Shown in pieces: positions 26,500-38,782 of a stretch of DNA of 64,000 bases. Origin of the DNA: Xiphydria camelus (Eukaryota > Arthropoda > Insecta > Hymenoptera > Xiphydriidae); contig OY783196.1 in the NCBI GenBank assembly GCA_963678675.1, positions 2,234,501 through 2,298,500 of the forward strand, given 5' to 3'. Both the position numbers and the translations under genes were made by a program. Each line of letters opens with the position of its first letter. Within the stretch, counting starts at the first letter, position 1. The notes beneath the pieces were generated by a model, which worked only from the letters and a program-made list of their open reading frames with translations, was not told the origin of the DNA and did not search any database.

Positions 26500-29177
26500 T
26501 CACCAAAAATTCGGCGGTAGTTCGCCCTCGGGCGGTGGAATGGCCCCTTTCGCTAAGCATTTCTTTAAAAACTCTTCCAATCGCATCATCGGTCCCCGGC
26601 TCACACTGGCCATGCTTTGCATCCGGGGATAATATTGCGTCACGAGCAACGTTAACATTTTCGGGAATTGTCTCGGATAGGCCGCCCATAATGTATTTCC
26701 CGCGACTTCCAACATAGTCAAAATTAGAGTCGCCAGCAAATCCGAGATATCCGGCCGTGGTTCTAGGAGAAATAAAGTTACGTCGTTTATATAGCGATGT
26801 ACGCATTGCCGAAAGAATAATTTCGAAACGAAAATATCCGCAGAGACGGAAAATGTCGACGAATCGTGCCGTAACGAGATCTCTCAACGTACCAAGATTC
26901 AGCGTTGCGGCTAACCACCTCCACGCGTTTCGGATGCCAAAGGGGTGGCTCTTGTCGATGCCCTTCTTTAGCCTGGTAACGGTCAACGACGCGTATAATC
27001 TCATCAAACCGGACATTCTTTTCAGAAATTTGACCTGCGTCTCCACGCTCCCGTCCTCGGAGTACTTGTATCCCAGTGATAGGTAGTACTCTTCGTTAGA
27101 CTGACCCTCCTGTCGCGGTAGGAAGATCGGGACGGTAGAGGGACACGCTTTGTGGAAATGCGCCAAGAGCAGATCCCCGAAATCCGGATAATCGCTCCAA
27201 AGAGCCACGGCTACGGCGGCGATCGGAAACACCATTTCCGGTTTGCTCGAGACCAGTGTTTCGCCTTGACTCTATAATTGTAAAACCAGGCAATAGCGCG
27301 CAATGCTCGCCAAGATATGCACGTAAAATTTGGCCGGTACACATACCACAATTTTTCTAGCTAAAATCTCCTTGCAGAATGAAATTCCCTGCGGTATCTG
27401 CGTTATATTTCGCGGTGACACGTCGGACAGTATAATCCGCAACCTTTCGTACTTATCCGTCAAGTGTTCCGCGCTAACGCCAGAGATCGCGTTAACGGGA
27501 ACATTTATCGCCTTTTGGCACTCGAATCGGAACTTCTTCGCGGTACTGGATTCCAATAGATTCTGATACCCCATGATGTACGATTCCAGAAATTGCTGAC
27601 TAGCCGCATAAAGTTTCAACGATTCCTCATCGACGAATCGTTGCAAATCAGCTGCAAGCGAAGACACGGAATAAATATTGTAGCTTTAATCAAAGATATA
27701 TATAATAATTACCATTGCTGTATTCGACGTCGGTGGATTCCGAGTGCTGCAACGGTAATTCCAGAGGAGTGGGGTTTACTTCATTTGGCGAATTCTCGAA
27801 AACGCCGGTCGCTGATTGAGCGATTGCTTGATCTTTCGCAACGACGGATTTCAATTCTTGATCTTTAACGGTACCGGAAGAGACTTGCGCAAATTGCGAT
27901 GTACTTTGTTCGGAAAGTTGCAGCCGGTTTGCAATTTCCTGGTCGCCTGCAGTTTCTGCCTGTGCCTGAATTTCGGCTTGATTGACCTCGTGCTCTCTTC
28001 GCACCGTTTCGGCGTCGTAAGCCGCATTAATTTGCTCTGAGAATTATTGGAAAATATTCGTTACTCTTGCGGGACGGCATATTGTCGCCATTCTTCTCAA
28101 CATTCCACCCGCGTTAACGGGACACCGCTAACCGTTAGATCAAGGGATAACGAACCTATTTCCGATTTAAACGAATCTAAAACCTTTCCTGCTTCCTCAA
28201 CTACGACCTCGGCATCAGCAACGTCCGCTGCGGTTAATTCTCCAGCCTGTAAAGCGAATATATAGCGTTAAGTCGAGTCGACGTACGCGACAACGACCCT
28301 GGTCTCACCTTAGCGTTCTCATTTACTTCTTCTATTCGTCGATGAAGTTCTACTATCTTATTGGCGTATGGCGCTAGCACGACGGCGGCGGCATTTCTGT
28401 CTTTACAAATCGAAGATACCGCATTCATATCCTGATATTTGTCCCAAAAACTGGTCCAAATGGGAGCCAGTCTCGCGAGCAGTTCTACCCGCTCCTCGAG
28501 TTTTTTTTTGCATTGCGCTTCCGCTCGTTTGAACCTTTCGTTACGCTCCAAAATTCTTTGGGCGTACAACTGCTGTTGATACTCGAGTTGCTTTTCCACT
28601 AACTGCGCTACGCGCTTTTCCTCGTCTTCCAAGAGTGTGAGCTCCTCCATTTTTAAACGCTCTCGTGTCAAAGCCATATCCGATTTGAGAATTGCCATCT
28701 TCTGTTGTACCATTTTCTGCGATTCCTCCATATGCCGTATCCGACATACCATCGCTCTCTATATACCGTGTATAAAAAAAACTCTAAATGCTTTGTCCGT
28801 AAGTCGATTGCATTTGATTTTCATAGCCTTACCCTGACTTCTTCCCTTCTTTGCAATTCATTTTCCAGCAAAATGATCTCCTTCGATAACGTCACAGCGC
28901 TTCTCGCGGGGCTGTGCGAATGTGTTTGCCCGTATGTTCGATTCGCGTTCCTCCCGTTGGAATCATTTTCCTTATTGCCTATATCCTCTGTACTCGTAGG
29001 GATCAAGTCTTGTTTATTTGACGACGAATCGGAACTCGTGATACCGCTATCGATGGCATTGGAAATACGAAATGCTTTACGCAGCACGGACTGGTTGTAA
29101 TGCGTAAATTCCGAAGATATATCGTTCATGTCTAGTGCCTGCGGATCGTTAAAGCGCAAATCGTAGATCATAACCAT
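26500..29177 (-). CDS. GLE1: mRNA export factor GLE1
   Basis: GLE1 sits on the cytoplasmic face of the nuclear pore and, with inositol hexakisphosphate, activates the helicase DDX19/Dbp5 to release exported mRNA. Seven exons: 28833-29177, 28309-28758, 28156-28246, 27713-28036, 27347-27651, 26893-27271 and 26500-26762. All are in phase and give 718 residues (human about 700). Exon 2 encodes a long coiled coil with many Lys, Glu and Gln (for example RILERNERFKRAEAQCKKKL). The conserved C-terminal domain includes LWSDYPDFGDLLLAHFHKAC, SFLKRMSG-like FLKRMSGLMRLYASL, HPFGIRNAWRWLAATLNL and the ending PPPEGELPPNFW. Transcription diverges from THG1 across a gap that contains a MITE. Confidence 0.93.
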
Positions 29178-30150
29178 AACATTACCCTACCCGGCAGTCA
29201 GAAGCCTTACTTCTGGGAGAACAACGAATCTCCCGTTTATGTAGATAGAAACATATTTATACCTCTTTTTCTTCTTCCTTTCTTGGATTCGTGCAGGAGC
29301 CTAAACTTTAATAAACGCGGGAGCATTCCCCTCGACATACGGAGATACTGTCGGACTGACAAGAGTCGTCTTCGGGAAAGCTCGAAGCAACGTTCCCCCA
29401 CTACGGGGGATCACTGGCGGAGTAATGGGGATGCACACTCGAGAAACTTTGGAGCCTCTAATCTGATTGGTTCGAGTTTCAAATAAAGTGTCATGGACGC
29501 CGGATTCGACCAATGACACGATAACTCGGAGGACCAACAGTGCTGGCACCCTCTGGATCGACCTGAGAATGCGGATCCCCATGTATGATCACCGCTATGC
29601 GCATGCGACAATGACAGAGTGGGAGACGCCACATGGTGGGGGAGCATAGCTTCGAACTCTCCCGAAGACGACTTTTGCGTATGTCGTTCACCCTTGAAAA
29701 AATTGCAGACGTCAAATGATTTTCAGGTGACTTGGAAAAAGAGAGACAGAGAATGATGGAGAGGCTGCTATTCGTTCTCACTCGCACTCGCGCAATCCCT
29801 ACATTGGGTTCTTCGCGGCTGACCCTGTATGTATGTAGGTTCATACGTACAGACCCACGCATTATACATACATGCATGGCCGGAATACCGTTGACATTTC
29901 GATAACCTCAATCGGAACTCAAAGTATAACATTCCACGTGGGAGTAACGAAATATATATCCCCCGTTTGGCAAGTAATTGCGACAATCGCTGGTGCAACA
30001 CACTCCACGCCTCGAGAGAAAGAATTGCAAGAGTAAATTTTGCGTTCGCCTTACACCCGAACACTCTTTGCAACGTGTTCTAACCTCGACAATCGCGAGT
30101 AAACTGTGTCAAAGCTCGCTCTATTACATGATGACTGACAATAACTACAA
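29178..30150. promoter_or_regulatory. Divergent promoter gap between GLE1 and THG1
   Basis: About 970 bp head to head, largely filled by the inverted-repeat element at 29364-29673. Open frames seen here overlap that element and are not credible genes. Confidence 0.45.
29364..29673. mobile_element. MITE with about 40-bp terminal inverted repeats
   Basis: The left end starts AGTCGTCTTCGGGAAAGCTC. The right end, read on the other strand, starts AGTCGTCTTCGGGAGAGTTC, and similarity continues through CCCCCAC about 40 bases in. The element is about 310 bp and non-coding. I cannot identify a clear target-site duplication, so the superfamily is open. It lies in the divergent promoter of GLE1 and THG1. 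Confidence 0.7.
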
Positions 30151-31400
30151 ATGAAGTTCAACCTGTTGACCGTTACTTGTAATTGCGCGCCCATGGTATT
30201 TAACAGGAGCATTAGTTTGACGGCTTTGGCAATGGCAAAGAGCAAATACGAATACGTGAAGGACTTTGAACGCGAGGACAATTGTTTACCCAACTGCTGG
30301 ATCGTCATTAGAATAGACGGGAGGAATTTCTCGAGATTCGCCGAAGTTCACCAGTTTCTCAAACCGAACGATCTCGCCGCATTGGAATTGATGAATCGCG
30401 CAGCTATTACAGTTATGGAGGACTTTAAAGAAATTGTTTTGGCTTACGGCCAGAGTGACGAGTATTCCTTCGTCTTCCGAAAGGATACGCAGCTTTTCAA
30501 GCGTAGAGGTACGTTTCCGCTCGCAACTTTGAAAACTTTCGTACGAGGTCTCCGTCGCAATCGATTAATCTTCAATCTCGCAACACCCGTAGCTTCAAAG
30601 TTGATGTCGAACGTGAATTCCCTGTTTGCATCGGCGTATGTTTTCCACTGGCCACGGTATCTGAGAGGCAAAGAACTTCACTATCCACCGTCGTTCGACG
30701 CTCGAGCCGTGCTATATCCGACGGACAAAAATCTCAGAGATTATTTGGCCTGGAGGCAAGCGGACGTTCACGTCAATAACTTGTATAACACGTGCTTTTG
30801 GAGTCTCGTGTTGAAAAAGAAATTGACACCCGTCCAGGTATCGTGAACGCACTGCCGCGAATTCGCTCTCCAAGTCTGTTCCTCTTCTTTCGTCGAGACG
30901 ACCTTTTTCATTTGTTCTTTTAGGCGCAAGAAAAGTTGAAGGGTACACAGGCGTCGCACAAAAACGAATTGCTCTTCCAGGAATTTGGTATCAATTACAA
31001 TAACGAACCGCAAAACTTCCGAAAGGGTACCACACTTTTGCGCAAACTAGTTCCCAATGCAAACGGTAGATTGAAGCCCGCGGTAGTAGCGTTGGTCGAC
31101 GATATTATCGGCGATCGATTTTGGAAAGAAAATCCCGAAGTAATAGGACTCAAGAGTCTCGGCACTTATCAACCACCGATCGCCAATACGCCAGCTTCCA
31201 GCTCGGTACCTCCACAACTACTGTTAGCACCTCCACCGACGGCCCCACCAACGCAGACGACCAACGCGCACCCAGCTCCGTTTCATCGGCTGATCGTCCC
31301 GGGTGAAGAGGGTCCTCCGGAAAGAATAGGCGAGACAAGTAACAGAGATTGCGCGCAGCAGTGCGATCGATCCGAGAAAGATCGGATTAGAAGCAAATAA
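30151..31400 (+). CDS. THG1: tRNA-His guanylyltransferase THG1
   Basis: THG1 adds the extra guanosine (G-1) to the 5' end of tRNA-His by 3'-5' polymerase chemistry. Three exons: 30151-30508, 30593-30837 and 30924-31400, giving 359 residues, or 332 from the ATG at 30232 ([16 protein letters not shown]). Motifs seen are the metal site [11 protein letters not shown] and [10 protein letters not shown], then [14 protein letters not shown]. The first intron (84 nt) is a multiple of three and free of stops. Retention would insert 28 residues into the middle of the conserved RRASKLM region, so I treat it as a true intron (AGAG|GTACGT...CCCGTAG). The N-terminal extension before MAKSK may be a mitochondrial targeting form. 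The C-terminus carries an extra Pro/Ser/Thr-rich tail of about 70 residues after the WKENPEV box. Confidence 0.94.
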
Positions 31401-32037
31401 CCAGTGTTTTATTTTTTATTCATTATGAGCAAGAGAAACGGAACCCGATTTTGACTCCGTGACTTTACCGCACCTCGCTAAGAGCGATCGAGAGGTGAAC
31501 CACGAAATAAAGCACGCGAGTGATCGCGTCGCTACAAAGCTTTTCCTGTACACCAAACTCTGGTCATAAATACGTGTAAAGGATACGACGTTTCCAGCGA
31601 TGACTTTCGCTTCATCGGAATGAGGCAAAGGCAGCTATCCTTTACCGCGGTATTGTGGATATATACGGGACATATTTACATACAAGTGAGTTTTTATGGA
31701 TAATCCATCAGTATAAGTGTATTTTATACCTGACACCGAAACCGTCTGTAGGCGAACGATGTCTTTTTCCCGACGATCGATACCTCAGTCAATTGACGTG
31801 GAATGCGTTACGACTTTATTAGTTTATATGACTCAAGTCTTAAATGAACAAATACACCATGGATCGATGCTACATAATAACAACAATAATAAAATACACT
31901 ATATACACGTAGTAAACTCTACACATGTCGAATTGAGAGCGTAGAGAACAAATGGAAATACATACTCGAATGTGATCTTATACCGCGATGTGGACCAATT
32001 ACAGTGTAGCGGCGATAAATAACGAGAGGGCGACCTA
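31401..32037. other. Convergent 3' gap between THG1 and VhaAC39, with likely overlapping 3' UTRs
   Basis: TTTATT at 31408 and 31415 reads AATAAA on minus, which would place the VhaAC39 transcript end almost at the THG1 stop. On plus, AATAAA near 31889 is the clearest hexamer for THG1. If both are used, the two transcripts overlap tail to tail by about 450 nt. Confidence 0.4.
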
Positions 32038-33485
32038 TTAGAAAATGGGTATGTAGTTGTCGATCTTAGCGCGATGCTTTTGAGCAACGCACTCGGAAAT
32101 CCATACGATGTTGCGACATTCCTGCTCTTTAAGCTTCAAGTAGCTGTAGAATACTCCAAAGTGGAATTGCTGGAGGAACGCGTGTACATTTAAACGCACC
32201 TGCGAGAGAGTATATCGATTAGAATTATTAGAAAACGCGCGATACGTCGACGGGCGTAATTCTGAATCGACGATTCGAGAGAGTACCTCGTGCTGAAAGA
32301 AAGTGTCTTCCAGGGTCTTATCGCCGGGATTGTTTCCCGCACCTTCGAACAGTGCACTGTACTCCTGGATACGGGATTCGAGGAAGTGATTAGCAAACGC
32401 GCCCGAGGCCTCTGCGAAGTTTAATTTCACGGAATATGCGCGCGCGTGGCCTACTTACGGCGTAATACTCTGCAACGGCTTTGACTTGTTCGTAATCGTC
32501 GGCGCGTGCCAATGCCGCTAATCCATCGGGATTCAAGCGACCGCAGCGCGGGTACAATTTGGCACGATCGTCCTTTCCCAACTCAGTTCCGAAAGAGTTG
32601 ATGGTTATGATGATCGCGCGACGATCCGCTTCAAACTATAATTACGTCGAGCTGCATCACAGCGGCCTTTTCGGTTTAACGTTTCTATCGTAGGGGAGAC
32701 TTACGGCAAGAATCTCACACATGGTATCAGCGGTTGTACCCCCGATGTCTTTGCAAAACTTATAGAAAGCCTCCAAGTAAGCCTTGTACAGCGTATTCCT
32801 GATGATTTCGATATTCATCTCGTCCAAGTCCTGCTCGGAAATGCAATCCACGAAGAAGGGAGCTGCGAGATTAACGTAGATCGGTTCCAAAATTCACCAC
32901 GAATGGTAAGGAGAACGTACCGAGAGGAGTATCCACAAGTACGGCGTTGTACAATTCGGCGGGAGTAGCGGCGACGTGGATGGCCTCCATCTGTTCGAAG
33001 CTGCCGAGCGGGTGACACTTGGGAATCAATTCCGAAATGGGTCGCTGATGTAGAGTGCCGGTGATCAAAAGAATGATGTTGTCGATCATATAACTATAAG
33101 TGATGAAGTCTAGAAATTGCGACAATGGCTCGACAGAGTGATTTCGCATGTGTTGAAACTCCACTACGAGTTTTTCCCTCAGCTTGTCGTCGATAACACT
33201 GACTGACAGCGGCGACGGTTCGTTAGCCAGGAAACTGCCGTAATCGGTACCAGCCAAATGTAGCTTCAAATCTGTTATATTTTGAAAATCACAAGGTTCT
33301 CAATATTAGCAGCGTAACGAATATTTCGATTGATTGGTAGATAAATGTCAGCGCAAGTACCCACCTTCCAAGGTTTCGCATTGAACGAGATTCAGATAAT
33401 CGCTCTGCTGGAGGATACCGCATTTGAACCCGCGACAAAGACCCTCCAAGTATCCCCCGTCGATATTGAACATACAACCCTTCAT
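32038..33485 (-). CDS. VhaAC39-1: V-type proton ATPase subunit d (V0 domain)
   Basis: Subunit d caps the V0 rotor and couples it to the central stalk of the vacuolar proton pump that acidifies endosomes and lysosomes. Six exons: 33365-33485, 32921-33271, 32705-32862, 32459-32635, 32287-32364 and 32038-32199. Phases close to give 348 residues, against about 350 expected. The N-terminus [20 protein letters not shown] is the arthropod form of the ubiquitous subunit. Further landmarks are [20 protein letters not shown], the segment [20 protein letters not shown], and the end [17 protein letters not shown]. It is convergent with THG1 and divergent from lgd. I am very sure of this call. Confidence 0.97.
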
Positions 33486-34619
33486 TTTGTTAATTATTCC
33501 TTTCAAATTCTTATAAAAATCAGAAAGCACCACCGAACGACGGACCGATCGACAAACTTGGAATTCGTGATTCGGACTCGCCCACTTTTCCGGAGTCGAT
33601 CATATGACTGACCGGAATGAACATAGCCACGACATCGGTGACATACTTCGATTATTGACCTTGCTTTTCCACACTCCGATAATTTGAATCTTTGGACAAA
33701 ATGTCAGATTCAATTCCGTACGATGTCGGCGGAGCTTCAATTCTTCAAAAATACCGTTTTCTGGAAATAAAGGGGAAAATATCAATGCATGTAATATCCG
33801 AAGATCGGGTCACTTTTGAACCGCGACACTGAGTTGATGACATATTTGCAGTGAAGCAGTGCCGTGAAAAATCACTCTGACCCATATTTGAGCTCGCGGA
33901 GGTGCCACCAATTCGGTTCTGATGTTCTCCTGATGCTTCGCTCGAAATTTAACCTTTTTTGTCAGTGGCGACATCTAACTATAAACTGTGGAACTAAACT
34001 CCATATAAGTCATTATTTTCACGGAGCTCTATCGAGTTGACGGCTCATCCGCTAGATGCCGCAACCGCCCAAAAAGGCTCGAAAATCGTCCTTGGTATCG
34101 GGAGAACATAATGAACGAAGAAGTGCTCGCTCATCAAAGACTGGCGGTCCGCATTGAACTGCGCGAACCCCGTGGATGATTATTTAGGTATGTAAACGGG
34201 CCTGCAGAGAGATAGTTCCAGGATTGATCGTCAGATGGTGCCACCGTCAAAAAAGGCTCGAAAATCGTCCAAGGTATCGGGAGAATATAATAAACGAGGA
34301 AGTGCTCGCTCCTCAGAGACCGGCTCACATCGAATTGCTTGAACTCCGTAAACAGGTTGCATGATATCGAAGGAGGTGTATCAAAACAGCTTATGCCTGC
34401 GGCTATACCGTTCGGTTTCGATTGGTCGGATATAAATACACAGCATTTTTACGTGTGAACGGCTTCGTTTTATTGTAGATCCAGCTTAATAGGGGACAAG
34501 CTGCGTATTACACATGCCTATGTACACATCCGTGATAACTCTAGTACGTCTAGTACTGTCATCCCGAGTTAATTTCCAGTGACGTCTTGTACAGCGCAGT
34601 TTTATTCAGAGACGACAAC
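33486..34619. promoter_or_regulatory. Divergent promoter gap of VhaAC39 and lgd, containing repeats
   Basis: About 1.1 kb head to head. The middle part is the dispersed repeat described at 33850-34360. The lgd transcript probably starts within the last 150 bp, before the ATG at 34620. No coding segment is seen. Confidence 0.4.
33850..34360. repeat. Dispersed repeat with an internal tandem duplication of about 170 bp
   Basis: The line AAAAAGGCTCGAAAATCGTC, followed by GGTATCGGGAGAA and GAAGTGCTCGCTC, occurs twice, at about 34072-34132 and 34246-34308. The upstream part (GTGCCACCAATTCGGTTCTG near 33902) matches DNA near 19093, and its start resembles DNA near 2088. The repeat is non-coding and its class is unknown. 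Confidence 0.6.
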
Positions 34620-37600
34620 ATGTTTGGTAAGAAAAAGGAGGCGCCACGACGTCCTAGAACTGCTGGAGGCTTGGCTCAGGTATGTCAATTTTGTCGTTTG
34701 ACATCTCTTGTTTGTACTATTTACGAAAATAACGCTGCCTACGTATCCCCGAAGTATGGCCTATTCGATGTGCCGGATAAACTTGAAGATATTGGCGGTG
34801 GCACGGATCTTGATCATACGAGTGACGAGGATTTCGAAGCAGAATTGGCCTCCCTGACAGCCGACAAAGGCGGGCACAGCCCAGTACGCAAAGGTGCGTC
34901 CTTCCCCCAATCCTCGTATAAAAATTCTCCGTTAAATTTTACGTCGAGTACCGTGTCCTATCCGCGATGTCATTTATTTCCACAGCTCGTACAAAATTAA
35001 TTCCAAAAGCAAGTCTTGACGCCATGATCGCGGAAAGCTTGAAAGACATCGGCGATGACGAGGACCTGTCCAACGACGACGATGACGATCCAGAGTTATT
35101 GGTATTTGACGTTTTACTATACCTTTAATTTTCATGTAAAAAGACTTCATTTTTACAACATTTCGAGAAATAGGAGACACACCCTTCTTACGTGCGCGAG
35201 GTCCCACTATCGACTCGATCGTGACAGCTGTCGTTTTATTTCCGTAGAACGAACTGAAGACGATTGCGGGAGACGACTCATCTCCTCCAGACCTTATGGA
35301 AATGAAGCAACCACCAGCCACTGTACCAGACGAGGAAAATCAAAGCAAAATAGACGCGTTGGCCAAATTACTACAGGAGAGATTAACGCTTTACAAAGCG
35401 GCCGAAAAGAAGGCAACAATTGAGAATGAGAGTGCACGCGCGCGGAGATATGGCAGGGGAGTCAAAAAAATCGAAGGGATGCTCGCGGATGTTCGGTCTG
35501 GAAAGAACGTGGATACGGCCGATATTCCGCCAATTCTTCCCCCCTCGGCTACCACGAGCGAAGCGGTACAGCCTGCAGGTAATTACGACCGAACACCGTC
35601 CATCGAGATGTCCTTTGTTCATGCATTCAAGCGGCTCCCTCTCGCAAGGCATCCTTGAGATTCTTCCGTATTCCATAAAACGGTCTTTCAGATACCCGGC
35701 TGCCTCCCACTCCGATTATCGAAACGTCCGTCAAAGACGACTCCGCGCCCGAACCTGCTCCAACCGTGAAAGTGGATCAAGAGAGACTCGATCAGCTGTT
35801 GAAACGACAACAGGAATACAGAGCAGCTGCGGTTGCGTGGAAGAAGTCTGGAAACGTAGAAGAGGCTCTCGCTCACGTCAAAATAGCTAAGCAGTTCGAC
35901 GTGGTAATCGCAGCGGTAAATGCCGGCGAAACTATCGATCTGTCGGACATGCCGCCGTGTCCGGACTTACCCGGACCAGCCGTGTCAACCCTGCCGGCGG
36001 AGAAGGAAGATGCCGAAAAGCAGCAAGGTGCATCGTCGGAAGTGCAGACGCTAGGTAATATCAACAGCGTATAGAAACAACCGTCTCGTTTTTCGCCGTC
36101 GAACGCGATCCGAGTAATTCTCGCTTATATCGACGTCATTCTGTCCCATGTATCGTTGAATATATATATACTTGAAACGGAATAGAAACGACGTGTTGAC
36201 GAATTTGCAACTCGACGGAACGTTATTCGAGCGTAAATTTCAAGTAGACTTACTTACAAAGGACAGGGCCAAGTGGCGGAAGGTGGTGATTTAGGTAGTG
36301 CCCTTAAGGAACGTTTGGAGGTATATCGACGAGTAAAAGTAACCGCCGGAGAAGAAGGAAACTCTTCGAAAGTCCGGAGATACGATCGTATCTGCAAGCG
36401 ATTCGAAGAAGCTATAAAGCTGCACGCCCAAGGAAAAGCGATTCCTATCGACGAATTACCCGTTCCTCCTGGATTTCCGCCGCTCTCGGTCGGTGCGGCG
36501 CCGTCCACGTCGCCGAAAGCGCAAACCGCGGAAGTTACCCCCGAGGCGGGAAACGCGCGCGAGTCCGAATTGCCCGAAGCGCCGGCTCCTCGAGAACCCG
36601 CGAGAAAAGCACCGCCAATTCCACCGTCGAGACCAAATCTAGGTATGTAACAAAGCGCGTTTCCTCGTCATTATTCACGCTGCCCCGTAAACGTAGATTG
36701 GTCGATATCCAATCGCTTTGATATTTTGAGTGGCAGAGAATAAGCCGAAGATGCGAACGTCGCGCGCCGAGAAGCAAACGGCGCTGCTGCAACAGCGACA
36801 ACACGAATTGAAACAGGCTGCTCTGAGCGCGAAGAAAGACGGGGATCTAGATCTAGCGCGTGATTATCTCAGACAGGCCAAGGGTATGCAACCGTTGATC
36901 GGGGCGAGCCAGGCTGGCTTGCCCGTTGATATGAATTCCGTTCCATTATCGCCTCTGGCGAAGGCACAGCTGAGCGAGCAGGGTTTCGATACGAAAGAGG
37001 AAGGCGCTTCTTTCACGCTCGTGTCCGCCGAAGATTTCGGGGAAGATGTGGGGGGTACCGACGAGCAGATATACCATAATCTCGAGGCCCAACTCGTGAA
37101 GCAAGTCAAGGTAATGAGAGAAAAAAAAATTGCGAGTCTCCGCGTCTGCGCGTAGAGGGAGCGAAATTGACGGCGCGTGAATTTCAATCAGTGGTGCCTG
37201 ACAACGAGGGACCATTCGAAAGCCATAGCGGACGTCGCGGGTTACAATCGATGGGAGCGACTCGCGCTGGGTTACACGCGAGATCTCGATATGTTGAGAG
37301 TGCGAAAACGCGACGGGCTGCCACCTCCGCAGCATCACTACGAAACAAAGACTTACGCCATCGTACAGTCAGTATCTAGTTCCCGCTGATCTCCCTCCAT
37401 CTCGCGCCGTAGTTCGCGTTGGTATCTCGCTCCTAGCGCTAGAAGCGCTATACGAATACGGGCCGCGGCGAGGGTGGCCCGTATCGGAGGTTGATATCGT
37501 CGAAAATATTTTTTTCAGGTCTTGCACGGACTTGGGTGACGGGGATTTGGAAGTCTCGATAATCCGTGGCGTTGATTACTCGAGAGAGGCCGATACATAC

Positions 37601-38782
37601 GTCATGTTCGAATTTCCTTACCCCTCGGATAATCCGCCCGCGAATAGAACGTCGACGGTGAAGGGTACCAACAATCCCGAGTATCAGGCGGTATTCCCGT
37701 TAATCGGGGCGTTGAATCGCAGCTCGCGACAATGCCGAAGCACATTCAAGAGGCATTCGATAAAGTGCCAAGTTTGGGCGAAAGGGTAATTAGACGATTC
37801 GACTGCTCAGCTTGGAAAACGAGTTTCCCTATCGCGTTCGAATATCTCCCGTATATCCATCGTATCTCCCAATTGCGATTGCAGATGCTCGCTGAACCCT
37901 ATCCTGTGTTGCACTCATCCAAGGTATGAAATTTTCATACGCACGCTCGACTCGCCGAACTTTGACGATTAGTGTTCGATCCGCGTGTCTTCGATCGCGC
38001 TTCCGATTGTCGTTAACCCCCCTCGTATTCATTTGGAGCAAAAGTACCGAGCGTAGCTACTCCGGGATGACCGCAATCGATACCCGCGCCTCCTTATAGG
38101 CTTTCAAGAGAAACGCATCTTGAAAGTTACCCCAAATTGAAAATGACGAACCGCTGCTCTCGCGACCCACGCATCCCGAGCTTCGCCTCCGATTAACGAT
38201 GCCTTCTCGCGGCGCTCTAACGATAGCTACATTTGCGCGGGTACGTAGTTATCGTACGATTACGAGAAGCTTTGCAGCGCGGACTAGCGGTCGCCCCCGG
38301 TGACGTGTTCCGGGGAGCATCTCACGCTGCAGTCGTTTCGTTGCGATATCGGAATTGTTTCGATGTCGCATAATGTCGATCGCGACGCCCAATTCGAACG
38401 ATATACGGGAGCAAATAGTAGATACACACGTGCATTCGGAGCGGCTCGACGTCGATATTCATGAATGTCCATTTCCTGCACGCAGGGGATTCTTCAGAAG
38501 CGACAGCCTCCTCGGAGTCGCGAACGTGAAGTTGCAGCCACTGGAAACCCAGTGCATCACCCACGATTCCTTCCCGGTAAGTGTAAAAATGTCGCCGGTT
38601 TAATTGCCTCGAGGAAAAGTAAAACGGAGACACTCTCTGATTTCTCTCGTTCCACGCGTCAGCTGATGGAGGGAAGGAAACAAGTCGGCGGTAAGCTGGA
38701 GGTGAAGGTGCGAGTGAGAAATCCCATCCTCACCAAGCAGATCGAGCAGATCACCGAAAAGTGGCTGACCATAGACCAGTGA
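34620..38782 (+). CDS. lgd: Lethal (2) giant discs / CC2D1 ESCRT regulator
   Basis: Lgd/CC2D1 proteins bind the ESCRT-III subunit Shrub/CHMP4 through DM14 repeats and limit Notch activation by supporting endosomal sorting. Eleven exons: 34620-34679, 34755-34893, 34986-35101, 35248-35578, 35692-36054, 36262-36642, 36731-37110, 37192-37367, 37519-37785, 38486-38576 and 38663-38782, giving 807 residues. Four DM14 repeats are visible: ALAKLLQERLTLYKAAEKKA, LDQLLKRQQEYRAAAVAWKK, LKERLEVYRRVKVTAGEEGN and LQQRQHELKQAALSAKKDGD. A C2 domain follows (GDLEVSIIRGVDY through FRSDSLLGVANVKLQPLE). The end KQIEQITEKWLTIDQ matches the family. Intron 1 (75 nt) is stop-free and in frame. Intron 9 (37786-38485) is the longest. 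Confidence 0.95.

Noticed and set aside
29283..29647. Open frames on both strands between GLE1 and THG1
   Set aside because: They overlap the terminal repeats of the MITE at 29364-29673.
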